Assembly (NCBI GenBank): GCA_905250115.1
Contig: CAJNOI010000043.1
Coordinates: 426,959-490,958 of the forward strand
Source: Adineta steineri
Lineage: Eukaryota; Rotifera; Eurotatoria; Adinetida; Adinetidae
Direction: 5' to 3'
Length of the DNA: 64,000 bases
Shown: one piece after another, positions 23,363-33,283 of the stretch
Position numbering within the stretch: the stretch's first letter is position 1
Layout: each line of letters begins with the position of its first letter
Program-made: the position numbers and the translations under genes
Notes under the pieces: model-generated
The model's input: only the letters and a program-made list of their open reading frames with translations
Database searches by the model: none
Told to the model about the DNA's origin: nothing

Positions 23363-23374
23363 TTTTATTTATAC
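23363..23374 (-). promoter_or_regulatory. TATA box of unit D
   Basis: GTATAAATAAAA on the minus strand, ~55 nt upstream of the ATG at 23311. Units F and G have similar elements at the same distance. Confidence 0.5.
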
Positions 23375-23679
23375 AAAATAAAATGAGTCAAAGTCAACAA
23401 AGATCCGTAGGTAGTGAAAGAACGAAGAAAATTTTTTTTCAATAGATAAGAGATTTTTATCATCAAAATAATTTAATATTCATTGACATTGAATTAAAAC
23501 TAAGTCTTTTTAAAGAAGTTGAATTTTATTGATCTTTCGTCTTTTATATGAGCTGGTATACAAATAATATTGTAATTTTCATTGAATAACAAAATGAAAT
23601 TTTGAATAGATGTCATTGATCTGTTCAATTCTTTTTAATTCACTGGCCAATTTAATACTCTTAGATATGTTTTGACTTT

Positions 23680-23963
23680 TAGGAAATATATGTTCTCTTT
23701 CAAAACTTCGATAGTTTACGTCATTTGGATATTGATACAGAATTTATATTGCTTAACGGTTACAAATGGAAGGAAATTATTCGAAACTGGTTGCCTAATT
23801 TACGAATATTCAACAAGAAGTCGATGAATTATTTGCTTCATTTCAAACTTTATTTTGGGCTGTTGAACATCAATGGTTGGTTCGATGTCTTACAGCGGAA
23901 ACAATGATTCATTTGCAAACAGCATCTAGTAGATTCGAGTACAATGACTGTGCGAATTTTAAT
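23680..23963 (+). pseudogene. Fragment of an F-box/LRR-type protein
   Basis: The plus strand reads LRHLDIDTEFILLNGYKWKE, then IIRNWLPNLRIF, and after a short break QEVDELFASFQTLFWAVEHQ and WLVRCLTAETMIHL in another frame. This order (GYKWE, LPNLRIF, DELLxSFxxxFWxxEHQWxVRC) is what I recall for the large bdelloid F-box-domain family. The two parts are in different frames, no F-box is present, and the fragment ends at palindrome 9. A dead remnant. Confidence 0.55.
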
Positions 23964-24015
23964 CTTGAGGGTGTGGGTGTGAATGTGGATATAAATATTA
24001 TGCACCCACACCCAA
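23964..24015. repeat. GT-rich palindrome 9
   Basis: CTTGAGGGTGTGGGTGTGAA faces ATGCACCCACACCC; ends the F-box-like fragment. Confidence 0.7.
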
Positions 24016-24794
24016 ATCAGATGAAAATTTTTTTGGCTGGATCAAAAATCTTTGAAATGAAAAGTCAAATTGAAATTTTGTATTAATTAACTTTATTATT
24101 TTTTTATTTTATTTCAAATTTTTGGTTCATTTTTCTTTCCAAATTCTTCTTTTTGTTTCCATCTATACGAAAATGTTCTTTGATTTAATTTCAAACAGAT
24201 TATTTCTTCAATTCCATTTTTATTAAAAATATTTTAAAAACCAAACAAAAATAAACTTTGTTAATTTATTATAGAGAAATCTATCCAATATTCGTTCTGT
24301 TCGATAAAACTCATTTCAATTCCATTTTTATTATCAAATTTTCGTGAAACAGTTCTTTGTTTTTCAATTTTGAACAATTCTTAAATTCCGTCAAATCGAA
24401 AAAACAAAAAACATTTGATTGTTTTTATCAAATAAAAATATTTAAATAGAATTGTCTCCAACATAAAATCTTCTTTTTGAGCAATTTTCCTTTAATTCAA
24501 TTTAAATTACAAAAGATTTTTTTTCTTTTAGAAAACTTGTTAAAAATTAACAAACGATGAAGAATTAGCATTTCTTTCGTAGAAGTTTTTAATCAAAATT
24601 CTGAAATTAAATTCAGTTTTAAAGAAAAACAATCAAAAACACTTCTCTTTGTTTTTTTCTTATCAACAATTCCTTTTTCTTCAAAATTTATTCGATTTTT
24701 TTATTGATTTTTAACAGCAATATTCAACTTTTTCTATTATTTTTATTTCTTTGTTTAACAAAAAAACTTCTCTTTTTCAGGATAAAAATCTGAT
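24016..24794. other. Downstream flank of unit E
   Basis: No gene. The sequence resembles the 3' flanks of other NHL exons, including the AATTCAATTTAAATT stretch near 24.5 kb. Confidence 0.4.
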
Positions 24795-26500
24795 TCACAC
24801 AATTATTTCAAACTTTTGAATTCGATGATTATGAGAATCAACAACATAAAGATTTTCTTCATCATCAAAAGATAAACCACAGGGATCATTCAATTGATTG
24901 CCTTCAGCATTTCTACCGACAATAATTTCACCTTCTTCTTTTTCTTCATACCAACGCATTATGCGAGCATTTCCATAATCTGCTACATAGATTTGACCAA
25001 AATGATCAACAATGACTCCTTGAGGTTCAGACAGTTGATTCAGATTTGCTCCTTTACCATTTCCGACAGCCACAATTCTTCCTTCTCTTGCATCTTTTCT
25101 CCATTTCATCACACGGTGATTGCTCATATCTGATACATAAACAGATTGATTTTCATCAACAAAAATAAAAGTAGGGAAGTTAAGTTGATTGAGTTGATCT
25201 CCTTTTCCATTTCCACCTGCTACTATCATTCCTTCGTTATTAGATTCTCCAATTTTCCATCGTCTAACTTCATTCTTCTCACAATCTGAAACATAAAGAA
25301 ATCCATGTTGATCTACTGCCAAGCTATAACAGTCAATATTATCAATTAGGATTTGTTGATTTTGATTTAACCATTGAATCACTCGTCTGTTACTATAATC
25401 AGCAATGATGATCGAATGATTCTTCGGATCAACAATCACATCTTGAGGTTGATTCAATTGATTCATTCGATCTCCCCTGCCATTTCCACCTGCAGTGATA
25501 TGTCCTTCTTTTGCATCACATTTCCATTCAATAATACGATGATTATGAGTATCAGCAATGAAAATATTCTTCTTTTCATCAATAAAGATTCCCATAGGAC
25601 CAATGAGTTGATTTAATTCGTGTCCTTGTTTATTTCCACCAGCTACAGTGATAGCATTTTGTTTATATTTGTTGAATTTTGGTTCTAGAAAAAAATGAAA
25701 ATAAAACATTTTCATGAAAAGATGAAAATATTCTTTTATAGATTATATATTTTCGAATACACTTCTTTCATATGAATTCATTTTCAATATAAACAGAGAA
25801 AATACCTTTTTAATTGTGATGAAGAAAAGAGAATAAAAACATTGTTATTTTTCTAATTTATCGAAAATCTACTATAAAATATTTAAAGTGATAGAGTTGT
25901 AACAATATATCTCAAAATAATTAACAAATATTGAAGAAAAATTAAGTTTTTAATTTAATATTATTTCATATCCTATCATTCTTCTTCATTCTGTTTCTTT
26001 TAGAAAGTATTTCTTACTAACTTACTTTTCGATAAGATAATTGAAACATCATTAATAAATGCTTGTGAATCTTGTTCAATAGAAATAGTAGATGGATTAT
26101 TTAATTTTTCTGTAATTTTTGTTAATTGATTTGTTAAATAATTGAAATTACTTTCATTAAAGTCATTTTCTTTATCAAGTTGTTGTATTTGTTCCGTTAA
26201 ATCATTATATTTCTTTTCATTGTCATTAATACATGTTTGTGATGATTTAGTGACAATTTCTCTACTGTCTTTTGCTTTTTGTTGAATTTTTTCTATTGAA
26301 GTTCTTTCCCATTGATCAATTTCTTTTATTAATACATGATTATATGGATTTTGTTTTCGTTCATTAATTCTTTGTTTAAATTGATCATAATCATTAATAA
26401 TATCATGTAATTCTTTATTTAATCTTTGGTGATGTTCTGTTAAGTTCATTAAAGAAAAGTGTTTTGAACATCCCTCACAAGTATATGTATTGTTTGCCAT
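24795..26500 (-). CDS. B-box/coiled-coil/NHL protein with decayed zinc site (unit E)
   Basis: Two exons: 26500-26026 and 25684-24795, 341-bp intron in phase 1, 454 residues. Exon 1 has lost the first C-x2-C of the B-box (the protein begins MANNTYTCEGC, shortened by ~13 residues), and the later ligands FC-x2-H read FS-x2-N. Only two cysteines and one histidine of the usual set remain, so zinc binding is unlikely. The coiled coil and the six NHL blades are intact; one blade-6 loop is three residues shorter (NAEGNQLNDP). Either the propeller and coiled coil suffice, or the copy is at an early stage of decay. Confidence 0.8.
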
Positions 26501-26589
26501 TGCTACGTCTTTGAATAGAAGTCTATAAAAGAAATGAATATATCTATTTATCTACTTTCTTTAAATATAAACTGAAGAAAGTGTTTACA

Positions 26590-26690
26590 TACACACGTGT
26601 ACGCGTCTAGTCGGCTATGAACACACAAGTGTATGTGACTGGCTAACTATTTACACATCTAGGTATAATCACCTGACTAGTAAATATAAA
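26590..26690. repeat. Degenerate short tandem repeat
   Basis: Three imperfect ~30-35-bp units with ACACGTGTACGCG, ACAAGTGTATGTGACTGGC and ACATCTAGGTATAATCACC cores. Weak but different in composition from its surroundings. Confidence 0.3.
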
Positions 26691-26899
26691 ATCATAGTAT
26701 TATCTTTTTAATAGAGAATGTTTAATATTCACTGTTTCATAATACTCAAAGAATAAAAACATGAAAGACATTATTTTTTTATGCATTTTATTTTCATTGA
26801 TTAAGGTTAAAATTTGTATTAAACTCATTTCGTGAGAGTACCGTAACTAGGAATTGATACAATGAATTCTCGATTGAATAACGTCTATGCTTTATACAA

Positions 26900-27240
26900 T
26901 CATTTGTATTTGAAGAAGATTTTTGTAAACTATTTGTTGATTTAAAAGAAGATAATAATGTTGAAAATTTTAGTATGTAAAAGTTGAATCAGTTTTAATT
27001 GTTGATGCTAAATATTGAATTGATAAATAACCTAATTTTCGTGATATAGATTTATATTTAAACGTGCTTAATTTGCTAATGATAAAATAGATGAACATAC
27101 TGGATTTTCTGTTTTCGTTAAAGAAAATATTGTTAATGAACGTAGATCAGCTTGAACTTTTGATGATGAAAGTTTATGTGATAAACTTAAATCAGAAGTA
27201 AAAGAGGTTTTGGGTAATGGTGAAGAGGGTGTAAAATGTC
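26900..27240 (+). other. Degraded coding-like relic
   Basis: Interrupted frames such as IDEHTGFSVFVKENIVNERR followed by a stop and DDESLCDKLKSEVKEVLG. Part of it (26.93-27.08 kb) resembles 33.95-34.12 kb, upstream of unit G. No family recognised. Confidence 0.35.
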
Positions 27241-27299
27241 GATGTGAGTACGGGTGTGTAGGTGTGGGTCCATATTTTATTTACGCAGACCCACATCCT
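27241..27299. repeat. GT-rich palindrome 10
   Basis: GATGTGAGTACGGGTGTG and GGTGTGGGTC face GCAGACCCACATCC. It follows directly on the coding-like relic. Confidence 0.6.
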
Positions 27300-27416
27300 A
27301 AAAAAAATCTTTCCCCGTTCTTTTCTTATCAAGAATAAAACTTTATTTTTTCTTTCATTTCTCGATTATTTAGTTAACAAAAAATTTCTTTTCTTTTTTC
27401 AAAATCAAAATTTTAT

Positions 27417-29183
27417 TCACAATACTATTTCAAATTTCTCGATTCGATGATTCGAAAAATCAACAACGTACAGATTTCCTTCATTATCAAAAGATAAACC
27501 ACTGGGATTATTTAATTGATTTGGTTGATTTCCTTCACCATTTCCACCGACAACAATTTCACCTTCTTCTTTTCCTTCACACGAACGCATTATTCGATGA
27601 TTGCCATAATCTGCCACATAGATTTGACCAAAATCATCAACAATTACTCTTTGAGGTAAAGATAACTGGTTGAGGTTTTCTCCTTGACCATTTCCTCCAG
27701 CCACAACTATTCCTTCTTTTGCACCTTTTTTCCATTTCATTACACGATGATTGTTCAAATCTGATACATAAACAGATTGATTTTCATTAACAAAGATAGA
27801 AGTAGGATAATTAAGTTGATTGAGTAGATTTCCTTGTCCATTTCCACCTGCTACTACAATTCCTTCGTTGTTGTATTCTCCGATTTTCCATCGTCTCACT
27901 TCATTCTTCTCACAATCTGAAACATAAAGAAATCCATGTTTATCCACTACCAAACCGAAACAGTCAATATTGTCAATTAAGATTTGTTGATTTTGGTTCA
28001 ACCATCGAATCACTCGTCTATTCTTACAATCAGCAATAATGATCGAATGATTTTGTTGATCAACAATTACATCTGTTGGATGATTCAATTGATTCATTCG
28101 ATTTCCTTGCCCATTTCTACCTGCAATGATTTGTCCTTCTTTAGCATTACATTTCCATTCAACAATACGATGATTATGACTATCAGCAATGAAAACATTT
28201 TTGTTTTTATCAATAAAGATTCCTGTAGGACGACTGAGTTGATTTAATTCTTGTCCTTGTTTATTTCCACCAGCCACAGTGATGGCAATTTGTTTCCATT
28301 TATTGAATGTTGGTTCTAGAAGATAATGAAAACAAAAGATTTTGATGAAAACACGAAAAGAAAATTTTGTTTTTGATCGAAGGGAAAAAAGAAAATATTA
28401 GTTTTCAATGAATATTTGAAAAAGAATTTTAGTTTTTGATTTAATATTATTTCATATCTTATCATCCTTTTTTTATATACCAATAAATTGAATTTTCTAT
28501 TTCTAGCAATTCTATTGTTATTGATTAAATAAATCAATAGTATTTTGAATTGTTTTTAGCTTCTTCCTCATCACTTTTCTTTGTTTCTACAGTTTTCTCA
28601 CATAAATTCATAGAAAATGAGAACTATTCTTCCAAAAATTATTTCTTAAAAACTTACTTTTCGATAAAATGATTGAAATGTCATTAATGAGCGATTGTGA
28701 ATTTTGTTGAATAGACACAATTGATGGATTATTTAGTTCTTCTGTAATTTTTCTTAATTGATTTCTTAGATAATTTAAATTAATTTCATTAAATTCATTT
28801 AATTGATTTTCGTGATGAATTTGTTTTATTTGTTCACGTAAATCATTATATTTTATTTCTATATCATTAATAGATGTTTGTGATGATTTAATGAGGATTT
28901 CTCTGTATTCTTGTGCTTTTTCTTGAATTTTTTCAATTGATTTTGTTTCCCAATGGTTAATTTGATTCAGTAATGGATGATTCTGTGGATTTTGTTTTTG
29001 TTCATTAATTCTTTGTTTAAATTCATTATATTCATTGGTTATATGATGTAGTTCATTAGTTAATATTTGACGATGTTCTGTTAAATGTATTAAACAAAAT
29101 CTTTGTGAACATCCTTCACAAGGATATGTTATTTTATCTTTATTACATGTAAAACATAGTGTCTTGTTATTTGCCATTGTCAC
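27417..29183 (-). CDS. B-box/coiled-coil/NHL protein (unit F)
   Basis: Two exons: 29183-28658 and 28315-27417, 342-bp intron in phase 1, 474 residues. The B-box has a complete zinc-ligand set (CFTCNKDK, CEGC, FC-x2-H-x3-H). The coiled coil has a short insertion (HHENQLNEFNE) relative to sisters. Six NHL blades follow; most differences from units B and G fall in the loops before P-x-G and before NHR. The 5' flank resembles that of unit B, so B and F are probably closest duplicates as whole units. No defect seen. Confidence 0.85.
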
Positions 29184-31128
29184 GTCTTTGAATATAAATT
29201 TCTAGAAGAAATGAATATCTCGTTATTTACTTCTATATATAGATTAAATTAATAACTCAATGACATTGAAAAGATTCTTCTGTAGTAGAAGAAATCGAAA
29301 ATGAATTTGTTTTAGTTAATTTTAAATAAAAATCCAAATAATTCTAGTGATGATTTTTCAATGAAAGAATGTTTGGATGTAGTTGAAGATTAAACATACA
29401 TCGTTATTCTCGGAATGGATGATATATTAATCTCTTATCCACCTAACTGTATCGTCATGTTCATTCTAATCCAGTCTAACTGTTATCATTATAATTACTC
29501 TCATTCTCAAGATAATTATTATGTAATATTATTTCAAGAGATTTACTTACCAAAATGGAACTATTTCAAAGAATTGTATTTTTAAACTTGTGATATTTTG
29601 TATTTATTTTGATGTGAAGGAGAATTCAGTTTATACTACTTATAAGCGAATAAATAAATTATTTGTTTACTATAGTAACCACATATATGATCACATGGTG
29701 TTTTCTTCCAGTATTCTTCTCTTTTCTTTCATGTATGATCGTATCGTATTTTCTCCTTTCCGTTATTATAATTCGTTTTTCTGCTGCTCTTTTAACTTAT
29801 ATCGAAATGTGTTATCTTCAAGTTATGAACAAAAATATATTGTATTTCGGAGATGGAAATAATCAGTGCTCATTATATAAATACTCGTGTTTTCTTCTTG
29901 AATCAACAAACTATTGCTATGCTTTTAAGCATCATCTTTTTCATCAGCTTTCGATAAAACTAAAACACTACTTTGAATTTCTTTTTTAATAATTAAGTTA
30001 TTTTGGTTGTTTTGTAAAAGAATAAAATTTGATATTTCATGTTTATTTTATGCCATAGGGAATGAAAAATAAACTGTAGACTTAATATTGATGAAAGTAA
30101 GATCGAAGAGACTTTTCTAACTTATCTAATTTATTGTAGATAATGAATTCCATTATGACAATGAAGTATTATAAAAAATTTTGTTTTCTATCGAAATAAG
30201 CAAAGTGTTTCGTACACGATCATGGAAGAGTTTTATTAAAAATAGTTTTTAAAAATCACAAAAATATTAAGACATTTTTTCATAATTTGAGTATAAAATA
30301 CTATTGTTGAGCAAAAAGAATTATTTTGTATTCTTAAAGATCGAAATGACTTTTTCTACTGTTGGTAGGAATTGAAAAAATAAACTTTCTCAACAAAAGA
30401 GGTGCTAAAGAACCACACACTTCACATGAGAAAATCGACTTATTGAATACTTTATCAAATAATATATTATTTAAAACGAGACAACGCTTCTTTGTGAGGT
30501 ATTCAGATGAAAGTGTATTTTCTCATTAAAAAAACTAATTTGTGAAACGATTTCTTGCTCATATGATACACCGTTTATTGTTTTTTTTATACCATAACAT
30601 CTATTCTAAGACAACATGAATGATTTTGTTGTAATAAGCAGTATGTATATATATATATATATGGGAACATCTCTAGACTCTTGAATTTTTATGTCTGGCA
30701 AATACTCTAACTTCAGAAAAATTATATTAAAAAAAGAATTTATGCAAAACTTTTGCGCTATTCGTATTTATTCGATGAATATTGATTTTAGTTGATACAA
30801 CAGAAGTTGAAAAAAAATATGGCAAAAATCTTGAAACAGTATACATGCATGCACTACTAGGATTATGTTCATTATAAATCATATTACATGAAAAACTATA
30901 AACAAGAATGTTAACAATAGTATCGATATTAAGATGCAAATAATATCTTTTTGTTTAAAGCTAAAAATAAAAAATCATTATTATAAACAGCCATATGATT
31001 TCTTTTGATTTGAAATAGGTCCGCGAAATGAAGGTTTGTTGATGATTTATAGTTACCTATTCCGCGACGAATAATTTTACATTTCTCTGGCTTCGTATAA
31101 AAATTGAAACATAAAGAGCAAGAGAGAT
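29184..31128. other. Intergenic, no supported gene
   Basis: The first ~450 bp copies the 5' flank of unit B. The rest is AT-rich, with a (TA)n run near 30648-30661. Open frames at 29.6-30.0 and 30.7-30.9 kb show no motif or codon pattern that I trust. Confidence 0.4.
29234..29243 (-). promoter_or_regulatory. TATA box of unit F
   Basis: CTATATATAG about 50 nt upstream of the ATG at 29183. Confidence 0.5.
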
Positions 31129-31222
31129 TAGGGGTGTCACTTTAACTTTGCTTTAATAGTTAAAGTTAAAGTTAAAGTGTTTTACTTTAACTAATAAAGT
31201 TAAAGTTAAAGTGACACCCCTA
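31129..31222. mobile_element. Small hairpin MITE with GTTAAA repeats
   Basis: TAGGGGTGTCACTTTAACTT at the left end is the exact reverse complement of the right end; both arms continue into AAAGTT units. 94 bp, non-coding. The ends resemble those of the 11.66-kb MITE (TAGGG-TGTCAC), so the two are probably relatives. I see no clear target duplication. Confidence 0.65.
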
Positions 31223-31399
31223 TTTATTTACTCGAATTTCTTGATCGAAATTATCAAATTAAATTCAATTTGAATGAAAAAAAGCCAAAAAGATGCTTCT
31301 TCATTATTATCTTATCACGATATGTTTTTTTCTTCAAAATTTATTCAATTTTTTATTTAACAAAAAGTTCGTTTCTTTGTTTTAAAATTAAAATTTCAT

Positions 31400-33147
31400 T
31401 TACAAAATTATTTCAAATTTGTCGATTCGATTATTGGAACCATCAACAACATAAAGATTTCCTTCATCATCAAAAGATAAACCACAGGGATCATTTAATT
31501 GATTTGGTTGATTTCGTTCACCATTACCACCAACAACAATTTCTCCTTCTTTTTTTCCTTCACACCAACACATTACTCGATGATTCCCAAAATCTGCCAC
31601 ATAGATTTGACCAAAATCATCAACAATGACTCCTTGAGGTAAAAATAATTGATTCAGATTTTCTCCTTTATCATTTCCTCCAGCCACAATTCTTCCTTCT
31701 TTTGCACCTTTTCTCCATTTCATAACTCGATGATTGCTAAAATCTGATACATAAACAGATTGATCTTCATCAACAAAAATAAAAGTAGGATTATTGAGTA
31801 GATTAAGTCGATCCCCTTTTCCATTTCCACCTGCCACGATAATTCCTTCGTTGTTGTATTCTCCCATTTTCCATCGTCTCACTTCATTCTTCTTCCGATC
31901 AGAAACATAAAGAAATCCCTTTTTATCCATTGCTAAACCCCAACAGTCAATATTTTTAATTAGGATTCGTTGATTTTGATTCTTCCATTGAATCACTCGT
32001 CTGTTTCCAGAATCAGCAATAATGATCGAATGATTTTGTTCATCGACAATCACATCCGTTGGACGATCTAATTGATTCATCCAATTTCCTTTGCCATTTC
32101 CACCTGCAATGATTTTTCCTTTCTTTGCATAACGTTTCCATTCAATAATACGATGATTTAGACCATCAACAGTGAAAATATTTTTGTTTTTATCAATAAA
32201 GATTCCTTCAGGGCTATTAAGTTGATTCAATTCGTGTCCTTCTCCATTTCCGCCAGCCACAGTAATAGCATTTTGTTTATATTTGCTAAATTTTGGTTCT
32301 AGAAAATAATGAAAAAAAAAGACGTTAATGAAAAGAACAAGAAGAAGAAGAAAAGACTAATTTCGATTGAAATTTTAATTTTGTTTGTACTATTATATTT
32401 ATTCTTAAAAGCTAACAATCTATTTCATTTTATTATTTGTTTTAATTTACAATTTCGATATGAATATTTAGAAAAATATTTCATATCTTATCATTCTTTT
32501 TCTATTTCTATGAATACTATTCTTATTGGTTTCATTTAGAAATAAATCAATGATATTCTCAATTGTTTTATCTTCTTCAGTATTATTTTTTTTTAAACAT
32601 AATTCTATAGAAAGTGAGAATTATGTCTTAAAAACTTACTTTTTGATAAGATAATTGAAATATCATTAATAAATGATTGTGGTTCTTGTTTGATAAAAAT
32701 CCTTGATGGATTATTGAATTCTTCTGTCATTTTTCTTAATTGATTTGTTAAATAGTTTAGATTAATTTCATTAAATTCATTTTCTTGATGAATTTGTTTT
32801 ATTTGTTCATTCAAGTCTTTTAAATTCTTTTCAATATCATTAAGACATGTTCGTGAATATTCAACAACAATTTTTCTACATTCTTGTGCTTTTTGTTGAA
32901 TTATTTCGATTGAATTTCTTTCCCATTGACCAATTTGTTTTATTAATAAATGATTTTGTTTTCGTTCATTGATTGTTTGTATAAATTCATTATATTCATT
33001 GGTAATATAATTTAATTCATCATGTAATATTTTTTGATGTTCTGTTAAATGTATTAAACAAAATCTTTTTGAACATCCTTCACAAGGAAATGTTATTCTA
33101 TCTTTGTTACATATAAAACATTGTGTTTTGTTGTTTGCCATTGCCAT
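31400..33147 (-). CDS. B-box/coiled-coil/NHL protein (unit G)
   Basis: Two exons: 33147-32640 and 32298-31400, 341-bp intron in phase 1, 468 residues. The zinc ligands are complete (CFICNKDR, CEGC, FC-x2-H-x3-H). The coiled coil is slightly shorter than in B. Six NHL blades; blade 1 reads TVDGLNHR where others have IADxxNHR. Introns of units E, F and G are nearly the same length (341-342 bp), unlike B and C, which suggests E-F-G arose together by more recent tandem duplication. Intact. Confidence 0.85.
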
Positions 33148-33194
33148 GTCTTTGGACAGAAGTTTATAGAAAAAATGAATAATCTACTTATCTA

Positions 33195-33202
33195 TTTTTA
33201 TA
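33195..33202 (-). promoter_or_regulatory. TATA box of unit G
   Basis: TATAAAAA on the minus strand ~50 nt upstream of the ATG at 33147. Confidence 0.5.
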
Positions 33203-33236
33203 AAAATAAACTTAATAATTGAATATCAATAAGAGT

Positions 33237-33283
33237 CTGAATGTGGATATAGAATATATTTGATGCTCACACCCACCCCTCAG
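33237..33283. repeat. GT-rich palindrome 11 (degenerate)
   Basis: CTGAATGTGGAT faces GCTCACACCCACCCCTCAG; the right arm is well kept, the left is worn. Confidence 0.45.
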
